A stretch of DNA of 64,000 bases, taken from the NCBI GenBank assembly GCA_030650395.1, contig JAUSDY010000016.1:62001-126000 (forward strand). Reading direction: 5' to 3'. This DNA comes from Acidobacteriota bacterium. Lineage in GTDB: Bacteria > Acidobacteriota > Vicinamibacteria > Vicinamibacterales > UBA2999. Below the pieces are notes generated by a model that was not told the DNA's origin, did no database searches, and saw only the letters and a list, made by a program, of their open reading frames with translations. Made by a program: the position numbers and the translations under genes. This document shows positions 46,989-55,715 of the stretch, one piece after another. Position 1 is the stretch's first letter; the number at the start of each line of letters is the position of its first letter.

Positions 46989-48224
46989 GTGCGCATCCTG
47001 ATGCTCGCGCCGGAGCCGTTCTTCGAGCCGCGCGGCACCCCCTTCAGCGAGTACCACCGCATCAAGGCCCTCGGCGAGTTGGGGCACCGGATTGACCTCG
47101 TCACCTATCCCTTCGGCCTGGACGTCGACCTGCCCAACCTCAGGATTTTCCGGTCGATGCGGCCGCCGTTTGTCCGCAAGGTTCGGATCGGGCCGTCGTT
47201 CACGAAGCTGGCACTGGATGGGTTGATGCTGCTGACCGTGGCCCGGCGCGCCATGGCGGAGCGCTACGACGCCATTCACTCGCACGAGGAAATGGGGTTG
47301 GTGGGTGTATGGCTGGCCCGGTGGTTGCGAATTCCGCACCTCTACGACATGCACTCGAGCCTTCCGCAGCAGTTGAGTAACTTCAAGTACAGCAAGTCCG
47401 GCCTGCTGAGGAAGATCTTCGTGTGGGCCGAGGGTCAGATGGTCCGCAAGTCGCAAGTGGTGATCACGATTTGCCAGGAGCTGCAGCACACCGTCATCGA
47501 CATGGGCGTGGGCGAACGCTCGCTCCTCATCGAGAACGTCATGGGCGGCGATGTGGACGACCCGCCGACCCGGTCGCCTCAGGAAGTGCGCGCCGCATGG
47601 GGCGTGGCCCCGGATGCGCCGCTCGCGCTCTACACCGGCACCTTCGAGGCTTACCAGGGCGTCGAGATGTTGATCGAGGCGGCGGCGATCGTCGCCCGGC
47701 GCAGGCCGGATGCCCGCGTGCTGGTTGTTGGTGGAGAAGCGCCGCAGGTCGAGGCCGCGAAATCAAAGGCGCAGGCCGCAGGCGTGTCGGCCGCGATGAT
47801 TTTCACCGGCCAGCAGCCCGCGCGGGAGATTCCCGGCTTCGTGCAGGCCGCCGACCTGCTGGTCTCGCCTCGCATCCGCGGCACCAATACGCCGCTCAAG
47901 ATTTATTCGTACCTGCGATCGGGCAAGCCGATCGTCGCCACCGATCTGCTGACGCATACGCAGGTGCTCACGCCCGCGATTGCGAAGCTCGTTCCACCGC
48001 TGCCGGGACCGTTTGCGCAAGCCGTGCTCGATCTGATCGAGCATCCCGAAGACGGTGCCCGCCTGGCGGCGGCCGCTCGCGCGGTGGCCGACGACAAGTA
48101 CGGCCGCGAGTCGTACGTGCGCCGCACCGCCCAGGCCTATGCACGCTTGATGGATCCGGGAGCCCGGCCTGCCCTGAGCGAGCGCGCCTCCGGCAACGCC
48201 GGAGGCAAGCGAGTCGAAGGGTGA
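46989..48224 (+). CDS. GT4 glycosyltransferase
   Basis: 411 residues with a GT-B fold. N-terminal MLAPEPFFEPRGTPFSEYHRIKAL is an acceptor-side loop with HRIDLVTYP. The donor half has LALYTGTFEAYQGVEMLIEAA, RVLVVGGEAP, MIFTGQQPAREIPGFVQAADLLVSPRI and TPLKIYSYLRSGKPIVATD (E/K-rich nucleotide-sugar binding). It heads a five-gene operon with overlapping starts (46989-53383). The C-terminal ARPALSERASGNAGGKRVEG is repeat-derived (48168-48221) and dispensable-looking. Confidence 0.88.
   Translation: MRILMLAPEPFFEPRGTPFSEYHRIKALGELGHRIDLVTYPFGLDVDLPNLRIFRSMRPPFVRKVRIGPSFTKLALDGLMLLTVARRAMAERYDAIHSHEEMGLVGVWLARWLRIPHLYDMHSSLPQQLSNFKYSKSGLLRKIFVWAEGQMVRKSQVVITICQELQHTVIDMGVGERSLLIENVMGGDVDDPPTRSPQEVRAAWGVAPDAPLALYTGTFEAYQGVEMLIEAAAIVARRRPDARVLVVGGEAPQVEAAKSKAQAAGVSAAMIFTGQQPAREIPGFVQAADLLVSPRIRGTNTPLKIYSYLRSGKPIVATDLLTHTQVLTPAIAKLVPPLPGPFAQAVLDLIEHPEDGARLAAAARAVADDKYGRESYVRRTAQAYARLMDPGARPALSERASGNAGGKRVEG
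48168..48221. repeat. ALSE/RVEG palindrome with nested hairpin (copy 2)
   Basis: GCCCTGAGCG (48171-48180) and GCGAGTCGAAGG (48209-48220) flank a nested CCTCCGGC-AA-CGCCGGAGG stem. It is read in frame as PALSER...KRVEG and makes the C-terminus of the GT4 enzyme. It is also directly upstream of the epimerase GTG start. Confidence 0.85.
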
Positions 48225-49213
48225 AAGTGCTCGTCACCGGCGCAACCGGTTTTACCGGTGGCCACCTTGCCGCCACCCTCGCGGCGCGCGGCAACGAGGT
48301 CCGCGCGCTGGTCAGGCCGAAGAGCCGCGCCCGCTTCGATCGTTCGCCGCTTGCCGCCGCGGGTGTCACGGGGGTTGAGGGCGATCTCACGAATCTGGCG
48401 TCGATGCGCCGCGCCGTGGCCGGCATCGAGGTCGTCTACCACATTGCGGCGACCTATCGCGAAGCCGGACAGCCCAACTCGGCCTACCGCGACATCAACG
48501 TGCAGGGCACGCGACATGTGCTCGAGTCGGCGCGCGAGGCTGGCGTTCGGCGCGTCGTGCATTGCAGCACCGGCGGTGTGCACGGGCACGTCGCGAATCC
48601 GCCGGCCAACGAAGACGCGCCGTTCAACCCGGGCGATGTGTATCAGCAGACCAAGCTCGAGGCCGAACAGCTCGCGCGCGAATTCGGCAAGTCGTCCGGG
48701 CTCGACGTGGTGGTGGCCAGGCCGATCGGCATCTACGGTCCGGGCGACAAGCGCTTTCTGCGAATGTTCCGCGGGCTGGCGCGCGGCCGCTTCCCGCTGA
48801 TCGGCTCGGGCCAGGTCTTCTATCACCTGACGTTCATCGACGATCTCGTCGAAGGGTTCCGGCTGTGCGGTACGGTTCCCGCCGCGGCGGGGCGAACGTA
48901 TCTACTGGCCGGGCCGCGTTACACCACGCTTGAAGCGCTGCTGGGACTCGTCGCGAAGGAGCTGAACGTCGAGCCGCCGAAGATGCATCTTCCGGTGTGG
49001 CCGTTCTGGACGGCGGGCTTGCTGTGCGAGCTGGCCTGCATTCCGCTCAGGATCGAGCCGCCGATTTATCGCCGCCGCGTTGACTTCTACACGAAGAGCC
49101 GGGCCTTCGACACCACCCGCGCACGGACCGAGCTGGCCTTCGCGCCAAAGGTCGATCTCGAAGAGGGCATTCATCGAACGGCCGACTGGTACCGAAGCGA
49201 GGGGTGGTTGTGA
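48221..49213 (+). CDS. NAD-dependent epimerase/reductase (HpnA-like extended SDR)
   Basis: 330 residues. The NAD site is VLVTGATGFTGGHLAATLA. Other visible sites are VYHIAATYREAGQP, HCSTGGVHG, catalytic YQQTKLEAEQ (YxxxK), VVVARPIGIYGPGDKRFL and FIDDLVEGFRL. Similar proteins include hopanoid HpnA and dihydroflavonol-reductase-like epimerases. It is translationally coupled: GTG 48221 overlaps the GT4 stop (GTGA). In a glycan operon it probably edits a nucleotide sugar or lipid-linked sugar. Confidence 0.87.
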   Translation: MKVLVTGATGFTGGHLAATLAARGNEVRALVRPKSRARFDRSPLAAAGVTGVEGDLTNLASMRRAVAGIEVVYHIAATYREAGQPNSAYRDINVQGTRHVLESAREAGVRRVVHCSTGGVHGHVANPPANEDAPFNPGDVYQQTKLEAEQLAREFGKSSGLDVVVARPIGIYGPGDKRFLRMFRGLARGRFPLIGSGQVFYHLTFIDDLVEGFRLCGTVPAAAGRTYLLAGPRYTTLEALLGLVAKELNVEPPKMHLPVWPFWTAGLLCELACIPLRIEPPIYRRRVDFYTKSRAFDTTRARTELAFAPKVDLEEGIHRTADWYRSEGWL

Positions 49214-50415
49214 GCTCCGGATCACGGCCCCTGAACGTCGTCCATATTTGCGACCATCTCGGCTGGGAAGGGTCGCGCATGCACGGCGTCAAGCGACTGT
49301 TCGCGTGGATGATCCCGCGCTTCGACAAGCAACGCTTCAACGTCTCGCTGATCAGCCTGCGCCGTAAGGACCTCTCCGCCGACACGCTCGAAGAGTTCGG
49401 CATCGACGTCACGTATCTCGCGCGCCACAAGTTCGACCCCGGCACCTACGCCGCGCTGCTCAAGGTGCTGCAGGCCAAGAATGCGGATGTGCTGCACATG
49501 CATGGCTACGGCGCGACCACGTTCGGGCGGCTGTGCGCGTGGAAAATGGGCATTCCCTCGATCCTGCACGAGCATGCCAATCTTGGCGACACGCCGTGGT
49601 TTCAAAAAGTGGCGGACCGGATGCTCGCGCCGCATACCGATCTCGCGATTGCGGTGTCGGAATCAACAGCGGAGTTCACGACCCGCGCGCGGTTGATGCC
49701 GGCGGAGCGCACCAAGGTGGTGTATCTCGGTGCGCCGCTGGATGAATTTGCGCGTCCCCGCAGCGCAGACGAGATCGCGTCGGCGCGTGCCGCTCTCGGC
49801 ATCGAGCCGGGCACGACCAGCGTCGGCACCATCACCAGGCTGATGCCGTCGAAAGGCAACCACTACCTCGTCGAGGCTGCGCCAAAGGTGCTGCAGCAGC
49901 ATCCCTCCGCCCGCTTCTTCATCGTCGGCGAAGGCGAGCTGCAGCCCGAGCTCGAGGCGCAGGCCCGCGGGCTCGGACTCGGCGATCGGCTGGTCTTTAC
50001 CGGGTTCACGCGCGACGTGGCGGCGGCGCTTTCCGCACTCGACATCGTGGTGTTCCCGTCGCTGTGGGAGGGCACGCCGCTGACGCTCTTCGAAGCGCTG
50101 GCGATGGGGAAGCCGATCGTCGCGACCAATGCCGACGGCCTGCTTGACGTGCTGACCGATCGCATCGATGCGCTGATCGTGCCGAAGGCTGACGCGCAGC
50201 TGCTGAGCGACGCGATCTGCTTTGCGCTCGATCGGCCCGAGACCGCCGCGGGGTTGGGTGAGGCCGCGCGCAAGACCGGCGCCCGTTACGACATCGGCGC
50301 GTTCGTCCGGAAGATGGAGCGTCTCTACGAGCTGCTGCATGAGAGCTCGCGCCGGACCGGCCGCGCGGGTATCCTGAAGACGGACCTCAGCTTCCTGACG
50401 ACCGAGAGACGATGA
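49210..50415 (+). CDS. GT4 glycosyltransferase
   Basis: 401 residues. The N-terminal half has NVVHICDHLGWEGSRMHGVKRLF and ADVLHMHGYGATTFGRL. The donor half has VGTITRLMPSKGNHYLVEAAPKVL, ARFFIVGEGELQPELE, RLVFTGFTRDVAAALSALDIVVFPSLWEGTPLTLFEALAMGKPIVATNADG (described in pieces), with the conserved EGTPLTLFEALAMG loop. GTG 49210 overlaps the epimerase stop (GTGA); GTG 49204 is a possible alternative. It overlaps the next gene by ATGA. Confidence 0.9.
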   Translation: MSSGSRPLNVVHICDHLGWEGSRMHGVKRLFAWMIPRFDKQRFNVSLISLRRKDLSADTLEEFGIDVTYLARHKFDPGTYAALLKVLQAKNADVLHMHGYGATTFGRLCAWKMGIPSILHEHANLGDTPWFQKVADRMLAPHTDLAIAVSESTAEFTTRARLMPAERTKVVYLGAPLDEFARPRSADEIASARAALGIEPGTTSVGTITRLMPSKGNHYLVEAAPKVLQQHPSARFFIVGEGELQPELEAQARGLGLGDRLVFTGFTRDVAAALSALDIVVFPSLWEGTPLTLFEALAMGKPIVATNADGLLDVLTDRIDALIVPKADAQLLSDAICFALDRPETAAGLGEAARKTGARYDIGAFVRKMERLYELLHESSRRTGRAGILKTDLSFLTTERR

Positions 50416-52346
50416 CAACGATCGACACGAGCGTGGCAGAACGCCTGCACGGTCGCAGCCTGGCGTGGCGCCTCGGGGCGAGCACGACGGCCGCGATCGG
50501 CATCGTGCTGCTGGCCTGGGCGATCTCGATCGATTTCGTGAAGGCGTCGAACGGCGGCTTTTTTGGCGATGCCGCAACCTATTACACGCTCGGCCACAGC
50601 CTCGCGACCGACCTGGATTTCGAGTACCAGCGCGACGACCTCGCCCGCGTGTGGGAGGAGTTTCCGACCGGGCCCGAAGGCCTCTTCCTCAAGCGCGGCG
50701 CCGACTCGCAGTTGTACTACGCGAAGGCCTACATCTATCCGTTGTTGGCGGCGCCGTTCATCCGGCTGTTCGGCACGAACGGATTCCTGGTGTTCCATGC
50801 GCTGCTGATGACGTTGTGTTTCCTGTGCGCGTACTCGTTCCTTTGCGCCCGCAGTCATCCAGTCAGCGCGCTCATCTTCGCCTGCGCATTTCTGTTCGTC
50901 TCGCTGGTGCCGATCTACATGGTGCAGATCGGGCCGGACTTCTTCATCTTCGCGATCGTGCTGTGTGGCTATTACTTCTGGTGCTACAAGGAAGTCGCGG
51001 GGCCCGCGCCCACTGGGCCCAGGCTGTCGTGGCGGACGCGCTGGCTGCTCGCGCCGCAATCAGACATGGTCGCGGCGGTCCTGCTTGGCATCGGCACGTT
51101 TGCGAAGCCGACGAACATCCTGTTGATCGCGCCGCTGCTCGTGTCGGCGGCGCTGCGCCACCAGTGGCGGCGCGCATTCACGATCAGCGCTGTCTTTGGC
51201 GTGGTCGTCGCGGCGCTGTTCGCCCTGAACATCGCCGTCACCGGCGATTGGAATTACCAGGGAGGCGAACGCAAGACGTTTTACAGCCGCGATAGCACCG
51301 GCTTCAAGGGTGGCTTCCCGTATCAGGACGAGACCTCCACCTTCGACACGGTCGGTCTGGGCAGGGTGGGCGGCGGTTCATTCAACGTCCTGTTCACCCG
51401 GGACGCGCTGCTCGAAGTGTTTCCGCACAACCTCGGCTACTTTCTGCTCGGGCGCCATACCGGCTTCGCGATCTATTTCTTCCCGGCGCTGATGGCGATC
51501 ATCATGTTCCTCGGCGCGACGCGCGACCGCGCGATCTGGCAGTGGCTCACGCTCGCTGTGGGAGTCGGCACGGCGGTAGTGCTCCTGCTGTACATGCCGT
51601 TCACGTGGTCCGGCGGCGGTGGGCCGGTGGGCAATCGATATTTCCTCGGCACCTACGGCGTGTTCCTGTTTCTGGTGCCGCCGATGCAGACGGCGGTGAG
51701 CGGATTGCTGGCGATGGCAATCAGCGGGCTCTTTGTTGCACCGATTGCCTCCAACCCGTTCTTCGCCACGAGAAATCCCGCCGAGCACAGTAAGACCGGG
51801 TTGTTCCGCTGGCTGCCGACCGAGTTGACGATGGTCAACGACCTGCCAGTCAACGTGCTTCCCACGCGCACGCGCCAGCCGCTTGGCGGCACGCCGCCGG
51901 TGTTTGCGTATTTCATCGACGACAACGTCTACAACCGTGAGGTCGACGCGTTCTGGGTGAAAGGGAAGTCGACCGCCGACATCCTGCTGCGTGCGCCGAT
52001 CGCGCCTGAAACGCAGGCCGCGGGCGTGCAAGAGGCGCGGTCGCTGCGCATCGACAAGCTGACCATCATTCTGGAGACCGGACCGCGGCCCAACCGCGTC
52101 ACGATCGACACGGGCAGCGAGCGTCGCGTGGTGGACATGGCGGCGGGCTCGCAGCAGACCTTCGACGTCGCGATGACCCACGGCGTGCCCTACAAGTACC
52201 ACCCGGATCTCCCGACCAATTACGTCTACATGTTGTCGATCTCGTCGTCGACCGGCTTCGTGCCGATGTTCGAGAACGGCGCGGCCGACAGCCGCTTCCT
52301 TGGCGTGATGGTGCGCGTCATCCCGCACTACGCGGAGTCACAGTAG
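50412..52346 (+). CDS. Polytopic membrane protein, GT-C-like
   Basis: 644 residues with about ten membrane helices and a large C-terminal domain outside the membrane (PNRVTIDTGSERRVVDMAAGSQQTFDVAM). The first loop GGFFGDAATYYTLGHSLATDLDFEYQRDDLARV (given in pieces: GDAATYYTLGHS, DLDFEYQRDDL) is acidic as in GT-C families. It probably transfers a lipid-linked sugar or belongs to O-antigen-type assembly. It starts at ATG 50412 within the previous stop and ends sharing a base with the next start. Confidence 0.68.
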   Translation: MTTIDTSVAERLHGRSLAWRLGASTTAAIGIVLLAWAISIDFVKASNGGFFGDAATYYTLGHSLATDLDFEYQRDDLARVWEEFPTGPEGLFLKRGADSQLYYAKAYIYPLLAAPFIRLFGTNGFLVFHALLMTLCFLCAYSFLCARSHPVSALIFACAFLFVSLVPIYMVQIGPDFFIFAIVLCGYYFWCYKEVAGPAPTGPRLSWRTRWLLAPQSDMVAAVLLGIGTFAKPTNILLIAPLLVSAALRHQWRRAFTISAVFGVVVAALFALNIAVTGDWNYQGGERKTFYSRDSTGFKGGFPYQDETSTFDTVGLGRVGGGSFNVLFTRDALLEVFPHNLGYFLLGRHTGFAIYFFPALMAIIMFLGATRDRAIWQWLTLAVGVGTAVVLLLYMPFTWSGGGGPVGNRYFLGTYGVFLFLVPPMQTAVSGLLAMAISGLFVAPIASNPFFATRNPAEHSKTGLFRWLPTELTMVNDLPVNVLPTRTRQPLGGTPPVFAYFIDDNVYNREVDAFWVKGKSTADILLRAPIAPETQAAGVQEARSLRIDKLTIILETGPRPNRVTIDTGSERRVVDMAAGSQQTFDVAMTHGVPYKYHPDLPTNYVYMLSISSSTGFVPMFENGAADSRFLGVMVRVIPHYAESQ

Positions 52347-53383
52347 TGGCGACGGTCGCGGTCGTCACCTCGAGTCCGCCGTTCGCCGAAGGCGGCCACC
52401 TGGTGATGGCGCGCGAGCTGGTGCGCGCGCTCAACGAGGAAGGGCATCAGGCCGGGCTCGTCGTGACGCCGCAGAACCGGTTTGGCCAACAGGCGAGCGC
52501 GTATCTGGCCGCGTGGTGCACGGATGTCGGCCTTGCCCACGAAGAGCGCAAGGTCGATCAGGTGATCAGCCTGCGGTTCCCCGGCTACGCGGTGCAGCAC
52601 CCCAATCACGTGTTGTGGCTCAACCATCGCATGCGCGAGTACTACGACCTGTGGGATCAGTTCAGCTCGCACCTGTCGTGGAAGGGCAAGATCAAGGAGC
52701 GCACCCGCCGCGCCATCATCCATGGTGTCGACGGCTACCTGCTGTCGAAGATGAAACGGCGCTTCGTGATTTCAGGGACCGTGCAGGCGCGGCTGCGGCG
52801 TTTCGGCGGCATTCAGTCCGACGTGCTGTATCCGCCGCCTCCTGAACGCGACTATCGCCACGACACCTACGGCGACTATCTGTTCGGCGTCTCGCGGCTG
52901 TCGCCGCTCAAGCGTTTCGATCTGGTGCTGCGCGCGCTGGCGGAGCCGATGGCGGCGAGCATCAAGTGCGTGATCGCCGGCGAGGGCGCCGAGCTCGATC
53001 GGCTGATCAAGCTGCGCAGCCACCTCGAACTGAACCATCGTGTGCAGTTCGTCGGCCGGCTCGACGAGGCGGGCTTGATCGACCACCTGGCGCGATGCCG
53101 TGCCGTAATCTTTCCGCCGTTCAACGAAGACTACGGCTTCGTGACGGTCGAGGCCTTCATGTGCGGCAAGCCGGTGATCACCTGCCATGACAGCGGCGGG
53201 CCATCCGAGCTGGTCAAGAACGATGAGAGCGGATTCGTCACCGATCCCACGCCAGAGGCGTTAGCGGTCGCGATGCGGCGGTTAATGGATGATCGGAATC
53301 TCGCCATGCGGATGGGCGAGACTGGTCGCGCGGCTGCTTCGCAGATGACGTGGTCGGGGGCCATCCAGAAACTGCTTCTCTGA
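52346..53383 (+). CDS. GT4 glycosyltransferase
   Basis: 345 residues. N-terminal VAVVTSSPPFAEGGHLVMARELVRAL is the GT4-type loop. The donor half has LFGVSRLSPLKRFDLVLRAL, IAGEGAELDRLIKL, VQFVGRLDEAGLIDHLARCRAVIFPPFNEDYGFVTVEAFMCGKPVITCHDSGGPSELV (in pieces: YGFVTVEAFMCGKPVI, CHDSGGPSELV), typical of a retaining GT4. GTG 52346 overlaps the previous stop. It is the last gene of the operon; the 13-mer mirror repeat follows immediately. Confidence 0.9.
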   Translation: MATVAVVTSSPPFAEGGHLVMARELVRALNEEGHQAGLVVTPQNRFGQQASAYLAAWCTDVGLAHEERKVDQVISLRFPGYAVQHPNHVLWLNHRMREYYDLWDQFSSHLSWKGKIKERTRRAIIHGVDGYLLSKMKRRFVISGTVQARLRRFGGIQSDVLYPPPPERDYRHDTYGDYLFGVSRLSPLKRFDLVLRALAEPMAASIKCVIAGEGAELDRLIKLRSHLELNHRVQFVGRLDEAGLIDHLARCRAVIFPPFNEDYGFVTVEAFMCGKPVITCHDSGGPSELVKNDESGFVTDPTPEALAVAMRRLMDDRNLAMRMGETGRAAASQMTWSGAIQKLLL

Positions 53384-53390
53384 TCTCAGC

Positions 53391-53520
53391 GGTTCCGCAC
53401 GAGGGTTCCAGACGAGGGTTCCATCCGAGGGTGCCGCACGAGGGTTCGTCGAACCTCCGTCAAGAACCTCCGTGAGGAACCTCCGTGAGGAACGTCCGTG
53501 CGGAACCTCCGTGAGGAACC
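53391..53520. repeat. Mirror-symmetric 13-mer array (10 units)
   Basis: Exactly ten 13-bp units. Four run forward: GGTTCCGCACGAG, GGTTCCAGACGAG, GGTTCCATCCGAG, GGTGCCGCACGAG. A self-complementary central unit GGTTCGTCGAACC (53443-53455) follows. Five units then run in reverse orientation: TCCGTCAAGAACC, TCCGTGAGGAACC, TCCGTGAGGAACG, TCCGTGCGGAACC, TCCGTGAGGAACC. It can fold into a hairpin with a stem of about 60 bp. It starts seven bp after the glycosyltransferase stop and ends 32 bp before the ttcA start. The arms share the GGTTC...GAACC theme of the 10-mer array at 3015-3114. Confidence 0.96.
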
Positions 53521-53552
53521 TCTCCGTCCACCTGTTAGACTGTCGAAGGTTC

Positions 53553-54413
53553 ATGGGGTATCGCTCACCACTCGAAACACGCCTGGCCAAGAAGACCACC
53601 AAGGCCATCGTCGACTTCAACCTGATTGAAGACGGCGATCGGGTGATGGTTGGTCTCTCTGGCGGCAAAGACAGCTGGGCGCTGATCCAGATCCTCGATG
53701 TGCTGCGCAAGCGGGCGCCGATCAAGTTTTCGATCGTGGCCGTGAACGTCGACTCCGGTTACGAGGGCTATCAGCACAAGCAGGTGGCCGACGCCTGCCT
53801 GGCGCGAGGCTGGGAGTTTTACAGCGAGCACACCAATATTGGCGCGGTGATTGACGACAAGCTCGAAAGCGACGAGATGCCGTGCTCGCTGTGCGCGCGG
53901 CTGCGGCGCGGCGTGCTCTATCGGCTGGCGACCGAAACGGGCGCGACGAAGATCGCGCTCGGCCACCATCTCGACGACTTTGTCGAAACGGTCTTGCTGA
54001 ACCTCTTCTTCGCCGGCGCGCTCAAGGCGATGCCGGCGCGCCTCAACTCCGATAGCGGCGCGCACGTCGTCATTCGCCCGCTCGTCTATGTCACGGAGGC
54101 CGAGGCGCGCGCGTACTGCAAGGAAAGCGAGTTGCCGATCATCGGCTGCTGCTGCCCGGCCTGCGGCGATCTCAGCCTGCAACGGCAGCGCGTCAAGCGG
54201 CTGCTCACCGAGCTCGAGCGCGAGCACCCCGCCGTCAAGTCGTCGATGATCAAGGCGCTCAGCAACGTGATGCCGCGCCATCTGCTCGACCGCCGGCTGA
54301 ATCCGGTCGGCGAGATTCGCAAGGCAATCTCGACGCAGCTCGAAGAGTTTGACGATGTCCCAGCGGATGTGCCGTTGATCCCATTGATGCTCTCCAGGCC
54401 GCAGACGACGTGA
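53553..54413 (+). CDS. ttcA: TtcA-like tRNA thiolase
   Basis: 286 residues. The PP-loop is [18 protein letters not shown] (ATP pyrophosphatase). [19 protein letters not shown] and the Cys set [16 protein letters not shown] plus [13 protein letters not shown] fit the TtcA/TuA family, whose [4Fe-4S]-bound Cys residues form 2-thiocytidine at tRNA position 32. It starts at ATG 53553. A TAGACT 11 nt upstream suggests its own short-leader promoter, after the 13-mer array. It is coupled to dtd by a GTGA overlap. Confidence 0.88.
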   Translation: MGYRSPLETRLAKKTTKAIVDFNLIEDGDRVMVGLSGGKDSWALIQILDVLRKRAPIKFSIVAVNVDSGYEGYQHKQVADACLARGWEFYSEHTNIGAVIDDKLESDEMPCSLCARLRRGVLYRLATETGATKIALGHHLDDFVETVLLNLFFAGALKAMPARLNSDSGAHVVIRPLVYVTEAEARAYCKESELPIIGCCCPACGDLSLQRQRVKRLLTELEREHPAVKSSMIKALSNVMPRHLLDRRLNPVGEIRKAISTQLEEFDDVPADVPLIPLMLSRPQTT

Positions 54414-54859
54414 GAGCCGTCGTGCAGCGCGTGACCTCGGCCAGGGTCACGGTGGGGGAGCGCACGACCGGCGAGATCGGCCAGGGTCTGCTGGTGCTCG
54501 TCGGCGTCGATCAGGGTGACGGCCCATCCGACATCCAATACATCGCGTCCAAGATCCGTGACCTGCGGATTTTCCAGGACGACAACGACAAGATGAACCG
54601 GTCGGTCCTCGACATCGGCGGCGCGGTGCTCGTCGTGTCGCAATTCACCTTGTCGGGCGACGCACGCAACGGGCGCCGGCCGTCGTTTGCATCCGCGGCG
54701 CCGCCGGAGATTGCGCGCGCGCTGTACGAGGATGTCGTGCGAGAATTGCAGGACAGTGGGCTGCGCGTTGCCACCGGCGAGTTCAAGGCGATGATGCAGG
54801 TCGCGCTGGTCAACGACGGGCCTGTAACCATCCTTCTCGACAGCAGGAAGAACTTCTAA
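54410..54859 (+). CDS. dtd: D-aminoacyl-tRNA deacylase
   Basis: 149 residues. It has [53 protein letters not shown] (active-site SQFTL and GxRPSF) and [14 protein letters not shown] (the GPVT cross-subunit motif). It hydrolyses D-amino acids from mischarged tRNA, and this is the normal Dtd length. GTG 54410 overlaps the ttcA stop (GTGA), pairing two tRNA-quality genes in one transcript. Confidence 0.95.
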   Translation: MRAVVQRVTSARVTVGERTTGEIGQGLLVLVGVDQGDGPSDIQYIASKIRDLRIFQDDNDKMNRSVLDIGGAVLVVSQFTLSGDARNGRRPSFASAAPPEIARALYEDVVRELQDSGLRVATGEFKAMMQVALVNDGPVTILLDSRKNF

Positions 54860-54863
54860 ACTG

Positions 54864-55715
54864 ATGATGCGTTCATTCGTCCGTGCGGCCCTCGTGCTCG
54901 CCGCCCTCACCGTTGCCGCACCCGCGGCGCTCGCCCAGCAGCGCCCCCTCCAGACCGAAGATCCCGAAGTGATCGGCGCGGGGCGCATCCTGGTCGAAGC
55001 CGGCATCGACTACAAGCGTGACGCCTACTTTCCGGTGTCGGGGCTGCGCGGTCACTTGTTCACCGTGCCGCCCATGGGCATCAGCGTCGGCGTGAGCTCG
55101 ATTGCGGAGATCCAGATCGACGGCGGCCTGTATCAGAAGCTTTACATCACCGGGCAGACCGACGCGCCGTTTTCGCCGCTGCTCAAGCTCGCCAGCGGGA
55201 GCACCGCCGACGTCGACGATCTCAACCTCGGCGCCAAGATCAGGTTCCTCAGCGAAGCAGTCCGGCGCCCGTCGATGGCGGTGCGGTTCTCGACGCGCCT
55301 CCCCAATGCCAGCAACGAGTCGGGGCTCGGCAAGGACATGCAGGATTTCACGGCCTCGCTCCTGGTCGGCAAGACCGTCCAGTCCATTCGGGTGGTGATG
55401 AACGTCGGCATGCTGATCCTGGGCAACCCCACCAAGCCGGCGGCGCAAGACGACCTGCTGGTGTACAGCCTGTCGGTCGCGCGAGCGATCAGCCCCGGCG
55501 GCGAAGTGGTCGGAGAATTCGTCGGCCGCGCCAACTTCGCCAACCTCGTGACCCCGGGCGCCGAAGATCGGGGCCTGCTGCGGTTTGGCATGCGCTACAC
55601 GACGGCGGGGGTCCGCTTCGACGGCGGCATCCTGCTCGGCCTCACGTCACGCGATCCACAGATCGGCTTCACTACCGGCTTCACCTGGGTGTTCAACGCC
55701 TTCCGCGTGCCCTGA
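54864..55715 (+). CDS. Outer-membrane barrel-like protein, unknown
   Basis: 283 residues. The signal peptide FVRAALVLAALTVAAPAALAQ is followed by QRPLQTEDPEVIGAGRILVEAGIDY, which recalls predicted phenol-degradation/MetA-pathway-type barrel proteins. Repeating strands follow (DLNLGAKIRFL, SMAVRFSTRL, DLLVYSLSVARAI, GGILLGLTSRDPQIGFTTGFTWVF). It probably spans the outer membrane. It begins four bp after dtd and ends sharing the dapF start base, so it is in the same operon. No specific family was recognised. Confidence 0.65.
   Translation: MMRSFVRAALVLAALTVAAPAALAQQRPLQTEDPEVIGAGRILVEAGIDYKRDAYFPVSGLRGHLFTVPPMGISVGVSSIAEIQIDGGLYQKLYITGQTDAPFSPLLKLASGSTADVDDLNLGAKIRFLSEAVRRPSMAVRFSTRLPNASNESGLGKDMQDFTASLLVGKTVQSIRVVMNVGMLILGNPTKPAAQDDLLVYSLSVARAISPGGEVVGEFVGRANFANLVTPGAEDRGLLRFGMRYTTAGVRFDGGILLGLTSRDPQIGFTTGFTWVFNAFRVP

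Noticed and set aside
53391-53520. CRISPR array
   Set aside because: Units are only 13 bp, contiguous without spacers, and reverse orientation in the middle. No cas genes are nearby.
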